Shown here: piece by piece, positions 36,232 through 45,887 of the stretch | Position numbering within the stretch: position 1 is the stretch's first letter | Layout of the letters: the number at the start of each line of letters is the position of its first letter | NCBI RefSeq assembly: GCF_006438875.1 | Contig: NZ_RCZH01000006.1 | Span: 316,917-380,916, forward strand | Source of the DNA: Flavobacterium pectinovorum | GTDB lineage: Bacteria > Bacteroidota > Bacteroidia > Flavobacteriales > Flavobacteriaceae | DNA length: 64,000 nucleotides | Direction of reading: 5' to 3' | Notes under the pieces: model-generated | The model's input: the letters and a program-made list of their open reading frames with translations, nothing else | What the model was told of the DNA's origin: nothing | The model's database searches: none | Program-made: the position numbers and the translations under genes

Positions 36232-36426
36232 GCCCACGGATTTGGCGGATTAAACGGATTTACGCTGGTTATGTCATTGCGAAACGAAGTAATCACACTA
36301 ACAATAGGCCGCAAAACTTGACTTTCCTTGCAATGACAAGATTGCGTGAAAGTTTTGCCACAGATTAAGAGATTAAAATGATTAAAAAATCCTTGTAAAC
36401 CCGTTTAATCCGTACAATCCGCGGGC
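36232..36426. repeat. Nested inverted repeat, degraded inner element
   Basis: Outer arms start GCCCACGGATTTGGCGGATT (36232) and end with ATCCGTACAATCCGCGGGC (36426), imperfectly inverted. Inside is a shortened GTCATTGCGA element (36272-36338). The outer pair is the same family as at 26565/26883. Confidence 0.85.
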
Positions 36427-36453
36427 AATTTCATAAACCATAAAAAACAAAAC

Positions 36454-38097
36454 ATGAAACGTCAAACCCTTTTTATCTGTTATAGCCTTTTCATCGGTAT
36501 AAATGTGATTGGACAAGAATTGCCTAAGATTCTTACGCAGAAACCTGTGACTAATTATCTTCCTGATTTTAGTTATGCGGGATATCATTTCGGCGAAAGC
36601 CAAATCCCTGAAGTTAGCGGAAAAATCATCAATGCCACAGATTTTGGTCTAAAAGCTAATGATGGTTTAGACGATTCTAAAGCTTTATTAAAAGCCGTAA
36701 AAGCAGCAAATGCAGTTGAAGGAAATGTGATTTTGCAATTGCCTGCAGGGAAAATTATTCTGAGTGATATTTTATATATCGAAAGAAGCAATTTTGTACT
36801 TCGCGGAACAGGTTCCGGAGAAAACGGAACTGAGATATACTTCCCAAGACCTATGATGTATCTAAAAGATCCAGAATCTCTGGCGGAATTAAGAGAATAT
36901 CTTACCACATTTGATAAAAGACAACGCGAACCTGAAAATAATATTGATTTGCCTTTCTCGCAATATGCATGGTCAGGTGGGTTTATTTGGACACAAATTC
37001 CTGGCGAACGTGTAAAATCATATTTGGATAAATACGAACCAACACCAAGCTTTTTGGCTAAAGTTAGTTCGGGAAATATGGGCGAACATACTATAATTGC
37101 TTCTGAAGTTAAAGGATTAAAAGTTGGTGATATCGTAGAACTTCAATTGTTTAATAAAGATGGCGAAAATGGAGAAATCATTACTGATTTATACAAAGGT
37201 GCCAAAGTAAAACCGGGTTCTCATCATTGGAAATTTCCAAAATTACCAATCGTAAGACAACAAGTCGAAATCGTAAAAATTTCGGGTTCTAAAATTACCA
37301 TAAAAACGCCTTTGACAATTGCCATAAAACCAAGTTATCAGGCGCAATTGGTCGAATGGAAACATTTAAACGAAGTTGGAATTGAACATATTCGCTTTAC
37401 TTTTCCTGATATTCCAAGAGTTGCGCATCACGTAGAACCGGGAAATAATGCTATATTTTTAACTCGTGTTTTTAATAGTTGGGTCAAAGATGTTACAATT
37501 ACTAATGCTGACAGCGGTATTTTGGGAGAAGAAATTTCGAACGTAACGATCCAGGATATTGTGACGGATGGAAATCATATGGCGCATTATACAGTGACTT
37601 TAGGCGGCGTTCATAATGTTTTGGTTAAGAATTTAAAGATTTATAATAAAGCTGTTCATCCGCTGAGCTTCAATACTTTTGCGACTAAAAATGTCTATCA
37701 GAATTGTGAAATCTTTGCTGATCCGGTTTTGGACCAACATTCGGGAGCAAATCATCAAAATTTATTCGACAATATTACGGTGCATTTAATGCCGGACAAT
37801 AATAATAGCTACGCCTTGTTTGGTGGCGGTGGCGCTGATTACTGGAAACCTTCACACGGACCTTTCAGTACTTTTTGGAATCTGAATGTTCAGATAACAA
37901 ATGCTGAAAAAATCACAAAACCCGTTTTACTTTATGGAATGAAAGATGGACCTTTTGCCCGAATTATTGGCGTGAATGGGAATGCTAAATTCGAAGTAAA
38001 ATATGATCCTGACGCTTATATTGAATTCCTAAATACACCGATGGACAAAGTGCCTTCGTTGTATGATTATCAATTAAAAAAGCGGTTGAAAAAGTAA
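36454..38097 (+). CDS. Secreted right-handed beta-helix protein, candidate polysaccharide lyase
   Basis: A 547-residue exported protein (signal peptide about 1-20, VIGQ). INATDFGLKANDGLDDSKALLKAV (about 60-83) is the start of the pectate-lyase-3/GH28-related beta-helix superfamily. VTITNADSGILGEEISNVTIQDIV and later strands show helix coils. The C-terminal block PLSFNTFATKNVYQ with LDQHSGANHQNLFDN resembles the DUF4955 group. It likely binds or cleaves an acidic polysaccharide outside the inner membrane. No family-defining catalytic residues known to me can be pinned, so lyase and hydrolase both remain open. Between ExuT and the glycan sensor it belongs to the uronate PUL. Confidence 0.72.
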   Translation: MKRQTLFICYSLFIGINVIGQELPKILTQKPVTNYLPDFSYAGYHFGESQIPEVSGKIINATDFGLKANDGLDDSKALLKAVKAANAVEGNVILQLPAGKIILSDILYIERSNFVLRGTGSGENGTEIYFPRPMMYLKDPESLAELREYLTTFDKRQREPENNIDLPFSQYAWSGGFIWTQIPGERVKSYLDKYEPTPSFLAKVSSGNMGEHTIIASEVKGLKVGDIVELQLFNKDGENGEIITDLYKGAKVKPGSHHWKFPKLPIVRQQVEIVKISGSKITIKTPLTIAIKPSYQAQLVEWKHLNEVGIEHIRFTFPDIPRVAHHVEPGNNAIFLTRVFNSWVKDVTITNADSGILGEEISNVTIQDIVTDGNHMAHYTVTLGGVHNVLVKNLKIYNKAVHPLSFNTFATKNVYQNCEIFADPVLDQHSGANHQNLFDNITVHLMPDNNNSYALFGGGGADYWKPSHGPFSTFWNLNVQITNAEKITKPVLLYGMKDGPFARIIGVNGNAKFEVKYDPDAYIEFLNTPMDKVPSLYDYQLKKRLKK

Positions 38098-38100
38098 AAT

Positions 38101-38318
38101 TTTAAACACATAGAAACATAGTTTTTTGGAAAGTAAAAGGCGTTTCACTTGCATTAATAATCATAGTAGTTTGCGTATCGCTATGTGTGAAAACTAGTTT
38201 TTTTGATTGCCTTCTTTTTACAAAGAAAATCTATGTTTCTATGTGTTAAAAAAAAATAGCCACGAATTCACGAATGATTGCGCATAATAATTATAAAAAA
38301 TTCGTGAATTCGTGGCTA
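38101..38318. repeat. ACACATAG-type element plus 19-bp perfect inverted repeat
   Basis: Ends TTTAAACACATAGAAACATAG (38101) and CTATGTTTCTATGTGTTAAA (38231-38250) are inverted copies. Right behind them, 38257-38275 and 38300-38318 form an exact 19-bp pair beginning TAGCCACGAATTCACGAAT. This hairpin ends about 50 bp before the sensor start; the intervening DNA has CTTTGAACCTTTGCA-like repeats. Confidence 0.9.
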
Positions 38319-38370
38319 AAAAGCCTTTGAACCTTTGCAACTCTGAACTTTTGCACCTTAAAAAAAAGCT

Positions 38371-41300
38371 ATGAAATACAAAATAGCCTTTCTCGTAATC
38401 CTATTTATTTCCGGGAATATATTCTCTCAAAATAAATACCGCCTAAAAAATATTTCTACTACTGACGGGCTTTCGCAGAGTTCTGTCATTGCTATTCATC
38501 AGGATAAATTTGGGCAAATGTGGTTTGGAACCCGCGACGGGCTTAATAAATATGATGGAAGCCGATTTACTGTTTATAGAAATGATGTTACAGATAAAAC
38601 CTCGATCAGCAACAATGATATTTTGTCTATTGAAGAGGATAATACAGGGGAAATTTGGGTTGGAACCTACAACGGATTAAACTGTTATGATCCGGTTACG
38701 AATACTTTTAAAAGATATTTGCACACCAAAACCAATCATACAATCAGCAATAACGCCGTTTGGTCGATCAGGAAAATCAACAACGAAATGTGGTTTGGTA
38801 CGTCAAAAGGATTGACGATTTATAATAGAAATACAGGTAAATTTACCTCTGTTTTTCATTCGGATACTGATAATTCAACATTGGCGAGTAATAATATTAC
38901 CACTATTTTAAAAACCAAAAGTGGAAAAATTTGGGTTGGAACCACCAAAGGTTTATGTCTGGTAAAAAGCAGGAAATTCGGGAAACTTTCTTTTATAAAT
39001 TATCGTTTAAACAATACTGATCTTATTAATGTTCAATCTCTAAAAGAAGATAATGACGGGAATTTATGGATTGGAACAAAAAACAAAGGGCTTTTAAAAT
39101 TTGACACTTCTGATAACAAATTTATTTCTTTTTTACCTGCTGATAAATACAAAGAAATCAATACTGATATTCGTTCTCTAGCTTTTGATAATCAAGGTTC
39201 TTTATGGATTGGAGCTTATGACGGAATCTATATTTTAGGAAAAGACAAGAGCATTCAGAAAATAAATAACAGTACCAATAATAACGGAATCGATAAGGTA
39301 AAATCGGTATTTATTGATAAAAAAGGTTCGGTTTGGATTGGCTGTTATTATAAAGGCGTGAATATTTGGGATGTTTCAAATGTGAATTTCTCGAATTACA
39401 ATCAGAATTCTAAAAAGCTTCCGATGAGTTTTGATGTCGTAAGTTCGATTATTTCAGACAAGAATCAGAATATTTATTTTGGAACCGAAGGCGGCGGAAT
39501 TACGATTTTCAACAAAAATACCGAAGCCGTAAGTTACATCAACAGTAAAACAAATCAGACGAATAAAAACGACATTAAATCAATGTGCCTTTCTGAAGAT
39601 AATATTCTCTGGATTGGAACTTTCTCTAAGGGATTATCGGCTTATAACACGATTTCAAAAAGAATTGAAGACAATAGAATTGCTCCTGAATTAAGTGATT
39701 TACTGAAAGAAAGTGGTGTTTATTCCCTTAAAACAGAAGGTAACGGAATTTTATGGATTGGTACTTTTGGCAAAGGTTTGATTCGGTATAACACGATTTC
39801 CAAAACTTTTCAGGTCATTGGGAATGATTCGGCTTCCGCCAATTTCCTGACGAATAATATCGTTCGAACTATTTTGGTTGATAAAAATAAACTTTGGATT
39901 GGAACTCAAAACGGTCTGAATTGTATTTCGCTAAAGGATTTTCAGCAAAATAAATATGTAATAGAACATTACTTTTTTGATGCTTCGGCTTTGTCCGGCG
40001 ATGATATTCTAACGTTATTTAAGGACAGTCAAAACAAAGTTTGGGTTGGAACTAAAGCCAAAGGATTGCATTATTTTGATGGAAAAAAATTTAACAAAAT
40101 CAATCTTAAAGTAGGAAACACGATTATCACTTCGATTCATTCTATTCTTGAAGATGCTGAAAAAAACCTTTGGATTAGTACTAATCAGGGAATTATAAAA
40201 TACAGTACAACGCTGAAAAAGCTCGTTCTTTATGACCAGAAAGATGGTTTGGCGAGTAATGAATTTAATGACAATGCAGCTTTAAAATTAGATTCGAATA
40301 AGTTTTATTTCGGAAGTCCGTCTGGAGCTACTTATTTTGATGCCAAGAAAATCTCTTTGAATGACTATGCGCCTCAGGTTTTAATTACAAGTTTGAAAAT
40401 TAAAAACGAGACCATTAATCCAAACGGAAAAGATAAAATTCTGGAGAAAAGCATTGGTTATACCCGAAATATAACTTTGAATTACGACAAGGCAAATTTC
40501 TCGATTAGTTTTGCGATTCCAAATTACATTCGATCCAAAAACAATCAATACAGTTATCGTCTAATTGGCTTAGAAAACAACTGGACGATTACCAAAAACA
40601 CCGAAGCCATATTTGCAATTCAGAATCCTGGAACGTATCGTTTTGAAGTTCGCGGCGCCAACAATGACGGCGTTTGGAATCACATTCCGACTACATTAAC
40701 AGTTGTTGTAAAACCTGCTCCGTGGCGCAGTATTTGGGCATTTTTATTTTATGGAATTGTTATAGGTTTGGGATTATACGGTTTAATCTGGATTATGAAA
40801 TCGAAAGCTCGCCTGAAACAAAAACTGGAACTGGAATATCTGGAAACGAAACGTATCGAAGAAAATAATCGTGCAAAACTCGACTTTTTCACCAATATTT
40901 CGCATGAATTCAGAACGCCTTTGACTTTGATTTTAGGACCGTTACAACAGATTTTAGGCGATTATAACGGAACGAATGAAATGTACAAAAAACTGTTGGT
41001 TATTGAAGGAAGCGCAAATCATCTTTTGAGCCTGATTAATCGCTTAATGGATTTTAGGAAACTCGAAAACGATCAGGTTACGCTGGAATCGGCTAACGGA
41101 AATATTGTAAAATTCACTAAAGAAATCTTTTTGTCTTTTATCGAATATGCCAAAGACGGCGGCTATACATACACTTTTGAATCGTCTGAAGAGGAAATTC
41201 TGGTGTATTTTGATCGTTATAAATTAGAGCGTGTTTTTTATAATTTGATTTCAAACGCTTTTAGATATACTCCAAAAGGTGGAAATATCAACATTAAAAT

Positions 41301-42462
41301 CAATCACGATCACGAGAATCTTTTTATTGCGGTTGAAGATTCCGGAGTTGGAATTGCCGAGGAACATATTGATAAAATTTTTGACTTGTTTTTTGAAGTT
41401 CCGCTACACAATAACGTTCAGAAAAATTACAATAAAGGAACAGGAATTGGACTTTCTATTGTCAAAAACATTGTAAAACTTCATAAAGGAAGCATCGATG
41501 TGATCAATAAAAAACCGGAAGGTGTTGTTTTTAAAGTCACGCTTCCGTTGGGTCGCGCGCATCTTTTGGACAGCGAAATCATCGAAGATTTCAAAATAAG
41601 CGATGATATTGCCCAATATACGGCTCAACTGGAAACACAGGAAATCGCAATTCATGAAGACATTGACGATCTTGTTGTCAATGCCGAAAAACAAACAATT
41701 CTAATTGTTGAAGATCATAAGGTTTTGAGAACTTTCATGAAAAACCTACTTAAAAAAGAGTATAATATTATTGAGGCTGATAACGGAAAAGTCGCTTTGG
41801 AAAAAGCCCTGCAATATGTTCCGAATTTAATTATCAGTGATGTTATTATGCCGGAAATGGTAGGAACTGAACTTTGTTCTAGAATAAAAGAAAATCTAAA
41901 AACGAGTCATATTCCGGTAATTTTACTGACTTCGAGATCATCATTAGTCTATAAATTTGAAGGGTTGGAAAGCGGTGCAGATGATTATATCAGTAAACCA
42001 TTTAATTTAATAGAATTTAAACTTCGCGTAAAAAACCTTTTGAATTCTACCGAAAGACTGAAACTTAAATTTTCAAGCGAAGACAATTTTATTCCGTCAG
42101 AAATCACGGTTTCTTCTCTGGACGAGGAATTATTGAAAAAAGCATTTAAGATTGTCGAAGATAATATCTCGAACGAGCTTTTTGATATTCCGTTTTTCTG
42201 TTCAGAATTGGGCGTTAGCCGTACGATGCTATTCTTAAAAATTAAAGCTTGGACGAATTATACGCCAAACGAATTTATTCATGAAATTCGATTAAAACGT
42301 GCGGCGCAACTTTTAGAACAAAACAAATTAAACATCTCAGAAGTGAGTTATAAAGTTGGTTTTAACAATCCGAAATACTTTAGCAAATGCTTCCAAAAAA
42401 GATATGGAGAAACTCCGTCACAATTTGCTGACAAATTTTCGAAACCAATGTCGGTATTTTAA
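38371..42462 (+). CDS. Hybrid two-component system sensor/regulator of the uronate PUL
   Basis: A 1363-residue one-protein signalling system. Signal peptide about 1-20; about fourteen two-component propeller repeats with the recurring IWVGT / LWIGT motif (about 25-690); a Y_Y_Y domain (about 700-780, YSYRLIGLENNWT); one transmembrane helix (about 786-810); HisKA with phospho-acceptor His845 (ISHEFRTPL). An HATPase domain follows (about 950-1065; NLISNAFRYTPKGG, GTGIGLSIV), then a receiver with Asp1157 (LIISDVIMPEM) and an AraC helix-turn-helix (about 1255-1360). Periplasmic oligosaccharide binding should switch on susC, susD and the enzyme genes downstream. A clean terminator follows. It begins at the ATG at 38371. 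Confidence 0.96.
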   Translation: MKYKIAFLVILFISGNIFSQNKYRLKNISTTDGLSQSSVIAIHQDKFGQMWFGTRDGLNKYDGSRFTVYRNDVTDKTSISNNDILSIEEDNTGEIWVGTYNGLNCYDPVTNTFKRYLHTKTNHTISNNAVWSIRKINNEMWFGTSKGLTIYNRNTGKFTSVFHSDTDNSTLASNNITTILKTKSGKIWVGTTKGLCLVKSRKFGKLSFINYRLNNTDLINVQSLKEDNDGNLWIGTKNKGLLKFDTSDNKFISFLPADKYKEINTDIRSLAFDNQGSLWIGAYDGIYILGKDKSIQKINNSTNNNGIDKVKSVFIDKKGSVWIGCYYKGVNIWDVSNVNFSNYNQNSKKLPMSFDVVSSIISDKNQNIYFGTEGGGITIFNKNTEAVSYINSKTNQTNKNDIKSMCLSEDNILWIGTFSKGLSAYNTISKRIEDNRIAPELSDLLKESGVYSLKTEGNGILWIGTFGKGLIRYNTISKTFQVIGNDSASANFLTNNIVRTILVDKNKLWIGTQNGLNCISLKDFQQNKYVIEHYFFDASALSGDDILTLFKDSQNKVWVGTKAKGLHYFDGKKFNKINLKVGNTIITSIHSILEDAEKNLWISTNQGIIKYSTTLKKLVLYDQKDGLASNEFNDNAALKLDSNKFYFGSPSGATYFDAKKISLNDYAPQVLITSLKIKNETINPNGKDKILEKSIGYTRNITLNYDKANFSISFAIPNYIRSKNNQYSYRLIGLENNWTITKNTEAIFAIQNPGTYRFEVRGANNDGVWNHIPTTLTVVVKPAPWRSIWAFLFYGIVIGLGLYGLIWIMKSKARLKQKLELEYLETKRIEENNRAKLDFFTNISHEFRTPLTLILGPLQQILGDYNGTNEMYKKLLVIEGSANHLLSLINRLMDFRKLENDQVTLESANGNIVKFTKEIFLSFIEYAKDGGYTYTFESSEEEILVYFDRYKLERVFYNLISNAFRYTPKGGNINIKINHDHENLFIAVEDSGVGIAEEHIDKIFDLFFEVPLHNNVQKNYNKGTGIGLSIVKNIVKLHKGSIDVINKKPEGVVFKVTLPLGRAHLLDSEIIEDFKISDDIAQYTAQLETQEIAIHEDIDDLVVNAEKQTILIVEDHKVLRTFMKNLLKKEYNIIEADNGKVALEKALQYVPNLIISDVIMPEMVGTELCSRIKENLKTSHIPVILLTSRSSLVYKFEGLESGADDYISKPFNLIEFKLRVKNLLNSTERLKLKFSSEDNFIPSEITVSSLDEELLKKAFKIVEDNISNELFDIPFFCSELGVSRTMLFLKIKAWTNYTPNEFIHEIRLKRAAQLLEQNKLNISEVSYKVGFNNPKYFSKCFQKRYGETPSQFADKFSKPMSVF

Positions 42463-42486
42463 AAATTCCAGTGTTTTCAAGGCTTA

Positions 42487-42521
42487 AAAAAGGGTATCTG
42501 TATTTTTAGATACCCTTTTTT
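42487..42521 (+). terminator. Rho-independent terminator after the sensor gene
   Basis: AGGGTATCT (42491-42499) pairs perfectly with AGATACCCT (42508-42516) across an 8-nt loop, followed by TTTTT. It isolates the sensor transcript from susC. Confidence 0.88.
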
Positions 42522-42546
42522 GTATTTCTATATCGTTTTCGAAATA

Positions 42547-42554
42547 TACATTTG
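42547..42554 (+). promoter_or_regulatory. TAnnTTTG box upstream of susC
   Basis: TACATTTG is identical to the kdgK -7 box. No TTG lies at the usual 19-bp distance; the nearest (42520-42522) is 24 bp away inside the terminator tail, which fits a promoter that needs the sensor's AraC domain. Transcription would start near 42560. Confidence 0.5.
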
Positions 42555-42558
42555 CGGT

Positions 42559-42651
42559 ATGAAATTCAAAAAAACAAAATTCATATTGCTTCAAATTTTA
42601 TTTGTATTGCTAATAATAGGAATGAGTTTATTGCTTTTTTATTTTATCTAA
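42559..42651 (+). CDS. Possible 30-residue membrane peptide between sensor and susC
   Basis: An ATG-initiated frame of 30 codons encodes a basic start (MKFKKTKF) followed by an almost unbroken hydrophobic stretch of about 20 residues and no charged residue after position 7. It ends 24 bp before the SusC start. This is what a small membrane protein or leader peptide looks like. But the predicted susC transcription start almost coincides with its ATG, so it may be leaderless or untranslated, and A/T-rich DNA makes such frames by chance. Confidence 0.3.
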   Translation: MKFKKTKFILLQILFVLLIIGMSLLLFYFI

Positions 42652-42675
42652 CATTAACCTTAAACCAAAAAATGA

Positions 42676-45600
42676 ATGTTTACAAACCAAAAAATTAAGT
42701 CGCTTAAATGGTGCTTTCTGGTAGTTTTTTTACTGGGAAATATCATTGTGAATGCACAGGAAAGAAAAGTGACCGGAAAAGTTACTTCGAGCGAAGATTT
42801 ACTCGGGCTTCCTGGTGCGAATGTATATGTTAAAGGCTCATCTGTGGGAGGAACTGCGGATATGGATGGGAATTTCAGTGTTTTTGTTTCTGAAAAAAAT
42901 GCTGTTTTAGTTTTTAACTTTGTAGGATATCAAACTGTAGAAGTTCCGGTAGGAAATAAAACTGTCGTAAACGTAAGCTTAAAACCTGATACTAAAAATC
43001 TTGATGAAGTTATTGTTGTAGGTTACGGTACGCGTAAAAAAAGCGATATTACTGGATCTGTATCCTCTGTAACGGCAAAAGAACTGACTGCTTATCCTTT
43101 ATTAAATGCTGAACAGGCTTTGCAAGGTCGTGCAGCGGGGGTTTCAGTACAATCGAATAATGGTGGTGAACCGGGTGCTCCTGTAAAAATCAGGGTTCGT
43201 GGTGGAACTTCGATCAATGCGAGCGGTGATGCACTTATTGTAGTTGACGGTTTTGCAGGTGTTTCTATGCCGGCGCCTCAGGATATTGCTTCTATTGAGG
43301 TTCTTAAAGATGCGTCTGCAACGGCTATTTATGGATCACGAGGTTCAAACGGGGTTATTATGGTTACAACCAAAAAAGGTAAACCAGGAAAACCTGTGAT
43401 CGAATTCAGTAACTCAACTTCGGTACAATCTGTAAATCATAAACTGGATTTATTAACCGGAGATCAGTTTGTGGCGTATAGAAAAAGCTTTACATCACAT
43501 ACTCCGGGCGGTGAGAACACAGATTGGCAGGATGTAATTTATCGTGAAGGAATGATTTCGAATACTTCGCTTTCGTTCTCCGGAGGATCTGAGAATGTGA
43601 GATATTATGTTTCAGGAAACTACTTTAATCAAAATGGGGTTGTAATTAATTCCGGAATCGATAAATATACGATCGTAAGTAATCTTGAAGCTGATTTATC
43701 TGACCGATTTAAAGTTGGTTTGAATTTATTTCAAAGCAAACAAAACAAAGATGGAATTGTTTCCCAAACAAGTGCGGGAGGAACTGGTGCTGCTGGTGTA
43801 ATTGCTGCGGCTTACAGATTCATGCCTGATAAAGGAATTTATAACGAAGACGGATCTTATACCACAACGGCTCCAATTGGGGACGATATTGATAATCCGT
43901 ATGCAACGGCAATGGAAAATATTCTGGAAACTGTTTCTATTGTAAACAGATCAAATTTCTTTGCTCAATATAAAATTACTAAAGACTTAGACTTTAAAAC
44001 TACTTTAGGTCTAACCGATAATAACTCTCAAACTGGTCGATATATTCCATCAACTTTGATTGCAGGAAAAAATATAAAGGGTGAAGCTTCTGTAAACAAT
44101 ACTCGATTTTCTTCTTTCCTAACGGAAAATTATCTGACGTATAAAAAAGAAATTATCGCAAAAGGAATCCTGACGGTTCTTGGTGGTTATTCGTATCAAA
44201 AAAACAAAAACGAAAGTTCATATGCTGCTTCAAGAGGATTTTTGACGAATACAAATTCATACCATAATTTAGGTGCCGGAACTGTATTTTTAAAACCTGA
44301 TTCTAATTTATCTGAAACGGAATTAATTTCGGCTTTCGGAAGGTTGAATTTTGATTATGACGACAAATATTTATTTACGTTTACAGCGCGTCGTGATGGT
44401 TCGTCAAGCTTTAGTGAAAACTACAAATACGGAACTTTCCCTTCGGGAGCTGTGGGTTGGAATATTGGTAAGGAAAACTTTCTGAAAGACAACAAAACAA
44501 TTTCAAATCTTAAATTGAGAGCGAGTTATGGTGCAACCGGAAATCCATCTATTGGCGCCTACTCTACTTTATCGAGATTTTCTGAAATTTATGATGTAAG
44601 CGGTGACGTGATTGTAAATGCGGTTCAATTGACTTCATTGAATAACCCGAATCTAAAATGGGAAACCTCTTATCAACAAGATTACGGAATCGATTTAGGT
44701 TTATTTGATAACAGAATTAGCCTTACGGCAGATTATTATAAAACAATTACTAAAGATTTGTTGTTCAACAGACCTTTACCGGGAGTTTCAGGAATTGCCT
44801 CTCAGCTTCAAAACGTTGGAGAATTAGAAAACAAAGGTTGGGAATTGGGAATTAATTCTAAAAACTTTATTGGTGCTGATTTCACTTGGTCAACAAGTTT
44901 CAACATCTCTTCGAACAAGAATAAAATGTTGAAATTAGCCGATAATAAAGATCTTATAATCAACTCTACGCCTGGGCATTTTCTAGCCACAGATTCTCAG
45001 ATTTTGAGAATTGGACAGCCAGTTGGTTCTTTCTACGGTTTTATTTATGATGGTGTAATTCAACAAGGCGAAACGGTTCTTCCGGGGAATTTTGAAACGG
45101 CTCCGGGTGGAGAAAAATTCAAAGATGTAAACGGTGACGGAAAACTGGATTCTCAGGATAAAACGATTATCGGAAATCCAAATCCTGATTTTATCTTTGG
45201 TTTAAACAATGATTTCACCTATAAAAATCTTGACCTGAATATCTTCTTTCAAGGCTCTGAAGGAAACCAAATCCTGAATTATACTTTAATGGAATTGGCA
45301 TCAGGAAACAACAATGCAACCACTGAAGTTCTTGATGCATGGACGCCAACGCACACAGATACTAATGTTCCTGCAAATGCTGCAAGAACAAAAAGAGTTA
45401 CCTCAAGATTTGTGTATGATGGAAGTTATATTCGTCTAAAAAACGTTTCGATAGGATATAGTTTAGACGAAAAAGTGGTTTCGAAAATTGGTTTGAGTAA
45501 AGTTCGTTTTTACATCAGTGCGCAAAACCTTTGGACAATTACGGATTATCCGGGTTCTGATCCTGAAGGAAATTACCTGAATGATACTAATGCGAGAAGT

Positions 45601-45678
45601 AATACCAACTTAGGTTTAGAGTACGGAAGTTATCCAAATGTGAGAACTTTTACTTTCGGATTTAATTTAAAATTTTAG
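42676..45678 (+). CDS. susC: SusC-type TonB-dependent outer-membrane oligosaccharide transporter
   Basis: A 1000-residue outer-membrane protein. Signal peptide about 1-28 (NAQ), then the carboxypeptidase-regulatory-like domain with GLPGANVYVKG and GTADMDGNFSV (about 30-108), the TonB-box/plug start DEVIVVGYGTRKKSDITGSV (about 115-134), the plug, and a long beta-barrel to a C-terminal Phe (FTFGFNLKF). Together with the SusD lipoprotein it imports oligosaccharides into the periplasm. It heads the structural part of the PUL, downstream of a hybrid sensor. The substrate cannot be read from SusC itself; the neighbours suggest a glucuronate-bearing glycan. Confidence 0.96.
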   Translation: MFTNQKIKSLKWCFLVVFLLGNIIVNAQERKVTGKVTSSEDLLGLPGANVYVKGSSVGGTADMDGNFSVFVSEKNAVLVFNFVGYQTVEVPVGNKTVVNVSLKPDTKNLDEVIVVGYGTRKKSDITGSVSSVTAKELTAYPLLNAEQALQGRAAGVSVQSNNGGEPGAPVKIRVRGGTSINASGDALIVVDGFAGVSMPAPQDIASIEVLKDASATAIYGSRGSNGVIMVTTKKGKPGKPVIEFSNSTSVQSVNHKLDLLTGDQFVAYRKSFTSHTPGGENTDWQDVIYREGMISNTSLSFSGGSENVRYYVSGNYFNQNGVVINSGIDKYTIVSNLEADLSDRFKVGLNLFQSKQNKDGIVSQTSAGGTGAAGVIAAAYRFMPDKGIYNEDGSYTTTAPIGDDIDNPYATAMENILETVSIVNRSNFFAQYKITKDLDFKTTLGLTDNNSQTGRYIPSTLIAGKNIKGEASVNNTRFSSFLTENYLTYKKEIIAKGILTVLGGYSYQKNKNESSYAASRGFLTNTNSYHNLGAGTVFLKPDSNLSETELISAFGRLNFDYDDKYLFTFTARRDGSSSFSENYKYGTFPSGAVGWNIGKENFLKDNKTISNLKLRASYGATGNPSIGAYSTLSRFSEIYDVSGDVIVNAVQLTSLNNPNLKWETSYQQDYGIDLGLFDNRISLTADYYKTITKDLLFNRPLPGVSGIASQLQNVGELENKGWELGINSKNFIGADFTWSTSFNISSNKNKMLKLADNKDLIINSTPGHFLATDSQILRIGQPVGSFYGFIYDGVIQQGETVLPGNFETAPGGEKFKDVNGDGKLDSQDKTIIGNPNPDFIFGLNNDFTYKNLDLNIFFQGSEGNQILNYTLMELASGNNNATTEVLDAWTPTHTDTNVPANAARTKRVTSRFVYDGSYIRLKNVSIGYSLDEKVVSKIGLSKVRFYISAQNLWTITDYPGSDPEGNYLNDTNARSNTNLGLEYGSYPNVRTFTFGFNLKF

Positions 45679-45692
45679 TTTAAAAAATAATA

Positions 45693-45856
45693 TTAAACAC
45701 ATAGAAACAGAGGTTTTTATTTCTCAAAAGGAGGAAATTAAAAAAACTAGTTTTCACACATAGCTCTACGCAAAATGCTATGATTATTAATGCAAGTGAA
45801 ATGCCTTATTTAGTGTTCCGAAAAGCTATCCCGAAGCTTCGGGACTATGTGTTAAA
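45693..45856. repeat. ACACATAG-type element between susC and susD
   Basis: Ends TTAAACACATAGAAACAG (45693) and CTATGTGTTAAA (45845). The interior ACTAGTTTTCACACATAGC and GATTATTAATGCAAGTGAAA is the inverse of the 38101 copy. A CCCGAAGCTTCGGG palindrome lies at about 45830-45843. It splits an otherwise tight susC-susD pair, and creates a spurious 36-residue extension to the susD frame. Confidence 0.88.
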
Positions 45857-45887
45857 TTATTACACCCAATACCTAAAAAATAATATT

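Noticed and set aside
45780..45887. 36-residue N-terminal extension of SusD
   Set aside because: Encoded by the ACACATAG-type element; using it would bury the lipoprotein signal that starts at 45888.
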